Below are positions 5,567-6,188 of a DNA stretch of 6,188 nucleotides, one piece after another. The notes under the pieces were generated by a model. The model made no database searches, was not told where the DNA came from, and saw only the letters and a program-made list of their open reading frames with translations. Made by a program: the position numbers and the translations under genes. The DNA comes from Spirochaetaceae bacterium (lineage in GTDB: Bacteria > Spirochaetota > Spirochaetia > SZUA-6 > Fen-1364), in assembly GCA_003170115.1 (NCBI GenBank), contig PMZS01000367.1, positions 1 to 6,188 on the forward strand. The letters run 5' to 3'. Numbering within the stretch: the first letter of the stretch is position 1; the number at the start of each line of letters is the position of its first letter.

Positions 5567-6188
5567 TGACCTCACGCCCACACAGGTTCTTTGCCACCGC
5601 ATTGTTCGTTTTTGCGATCGCCCAGGGACACCAGACCTTCGCGGATGCACTGAAGGTCGATCTGCTCACTGACGGCATCATTCTTGCCGGTGGCGTGGCA
5701 GCCGCCGGACTCAGTGAGCTGCTGCTCCCCTCTCTTCCTCCACCGTGGGGCAGCCTGGGCACTCCTGACATTGGCAGCGTGAACAGTCTTGATCGAGCGG
5801 TCATGTTTCCCTACTCGCACGGGTTCGACCTTGCAAGCACGATACTGGAGTACTCCAGCGTGGCGGCCCCCGCCCTCTTCGCCCTTGTCCTGGATCCGGG
5901 AGATTTCCTTACAATGGGAATCGTCTACGGGCAGGCGGTTTCTTACGCGTTCGCCGTCAAAAATCTCTTGAACTACCTCCTGCCTCGATACAGACCCTAC
6001 GTGTACAACGGCGGCGCCGCCGGGGTGAGCTCTTCGGAAGATGACATGTCCTTCCCCTCGGGCCACGCGACAGTGGCTTTCGCCGCGGCAACGGCGGGGG
6101 TGACGATCTATGCGATGTCGTTTCCTGATTCCCCCTGGCTTGTTCCCTTCGCCGTTGCCAGCTACGGCATGGCGGTGCTGACGGCCTC
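5566..6188 (+). CDS. PAP2-family membrane phosphatase, N-terminal part (runs off window)
   Basis: The first 207 residues of a PAP2 (type 2 phosphatidic acid phosphatase) superfamily protein are present. Such enzymes dephosphorylate lipid phosphates such as undecaprenyl pyrophosphate or phosphatidate at the outer face of the membrane. A signal-like N-terminus (R-F-F-A-T-A-L-F-V-F-A-I-A) ends at T-F-A near residue 26. Hydrophobic segments follow at about 36-54, 97-110, 115-131, 168-182 and 190-207. Motif 1 is seen around K-N-L-L-N-Y-L-L-P-R-Y-R-P-Y (132-145), with Arg143-Pro144. Motif 2 is S-F-P-S-G-H (162-167), with His167 the expected general acid. Motif 3, holding the nucleophilic histidine, would lie beyond the window. 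In motif 1 the residue exactly seven before Arg143 is Asn136, with Lys132 four residues earlier, so the lysine spacing is not canonical. ATG 5566 was chosen because the only upstream in-frame option (GTG 5545) also lacks a ribosome site. It has no evident link to the mannosidase cluster. Confidence 0.82.
   Translation, partial: MTSRPHRFFATALFVFAIAQGHQTFADALKVDLLTDGIILAGGVAAAGLSELLLPSLPPPWGSLGTPDIGSVNSLDRAVMFPYSHGFDLASTILEYSSVAAPALFALVLDPGDFLTMGIVYGQAVSYAFAVKNLLNYLLPRYRPYVYNGGAAGVSSSEDDMSFPSGHATVAFAAATAGVTIYAMSFPDSPWLVPFAVASYGMAVLTA

Noticed and set aside
5572..6066. Minus-strand frame (164 codons) opposite the PAP2 gene
   Set aside because: The plus strand encodes PAP2 motifs and hydrophobic segments. 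The minus frame shows no domain and looks like a shadow.

Overview
The window is a high-GC bacterial segment. It looks like accessory carbohydrate-metabolism DNA from a free-living or gut/sediment spirochaete. The lineage clue is indirect: the partial solute-binding protein has a signal peptide ending in V-F-A-G-G-Q-K, a style common in Treponema/Spirochaeta ABC sugar-binding proteins. No rRNA or other taxonomic marker is present, so the assignment is tentative. No tRNA, CRISPR array, insertion sequence or phage gene was seen.

Layout. Positions 1-4376 form a minus-strand cluster, read right to left: a uroporphyrinogen decarboxylase (URO-D)-superfamily protein (4376-3213), a cytoplasmic glycoside hydrolase family 38 alpha-mannosidase (3146-417), and the N-terminal 132 residues of an ABC sugar-binding protein (397 to the window edge). 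Its permeases would be expected beyond position 1. A 95-bp divergent intergenic region separates this cluster from a second URO-D-superfamily gene on the plus strand (4472-5521). After a 44-bp gap with a GC-rich hairpin and a candidate leaderless promoter comes the start of a PAP2-type membrane phosphatase (5566 to the right edge), probably functionally unrelated.

How the genes may work together. The binding protein would capture a mannose-containing glycoside outside the membrane. The GH38 enzyme, which has no signal peptide, would hydrolyse it in the cytoplasm. The two URO-D-like proteins lack the Arg-rich N-terminal motif of true heme-pathway HemE. They resemble the MtaA/CmuA-type methyltransferase and uncharacterised URO-D-like branches that often sit beside sugar ABC transporters, and their substrate is unknown.

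The most notable non-coding signal is a 19-bp sequence repeated identically in the leader of the minus-strand URO-D gene and in the leader of the mannosidase gene. Each copy is followed by a TGACAC half-site, forming an inverted repeat GTGTCA-N7/8-TGACAC. This looks like an operator shared by the divergent promoter region and an internal promoter. The cognate regulator is not in the window.
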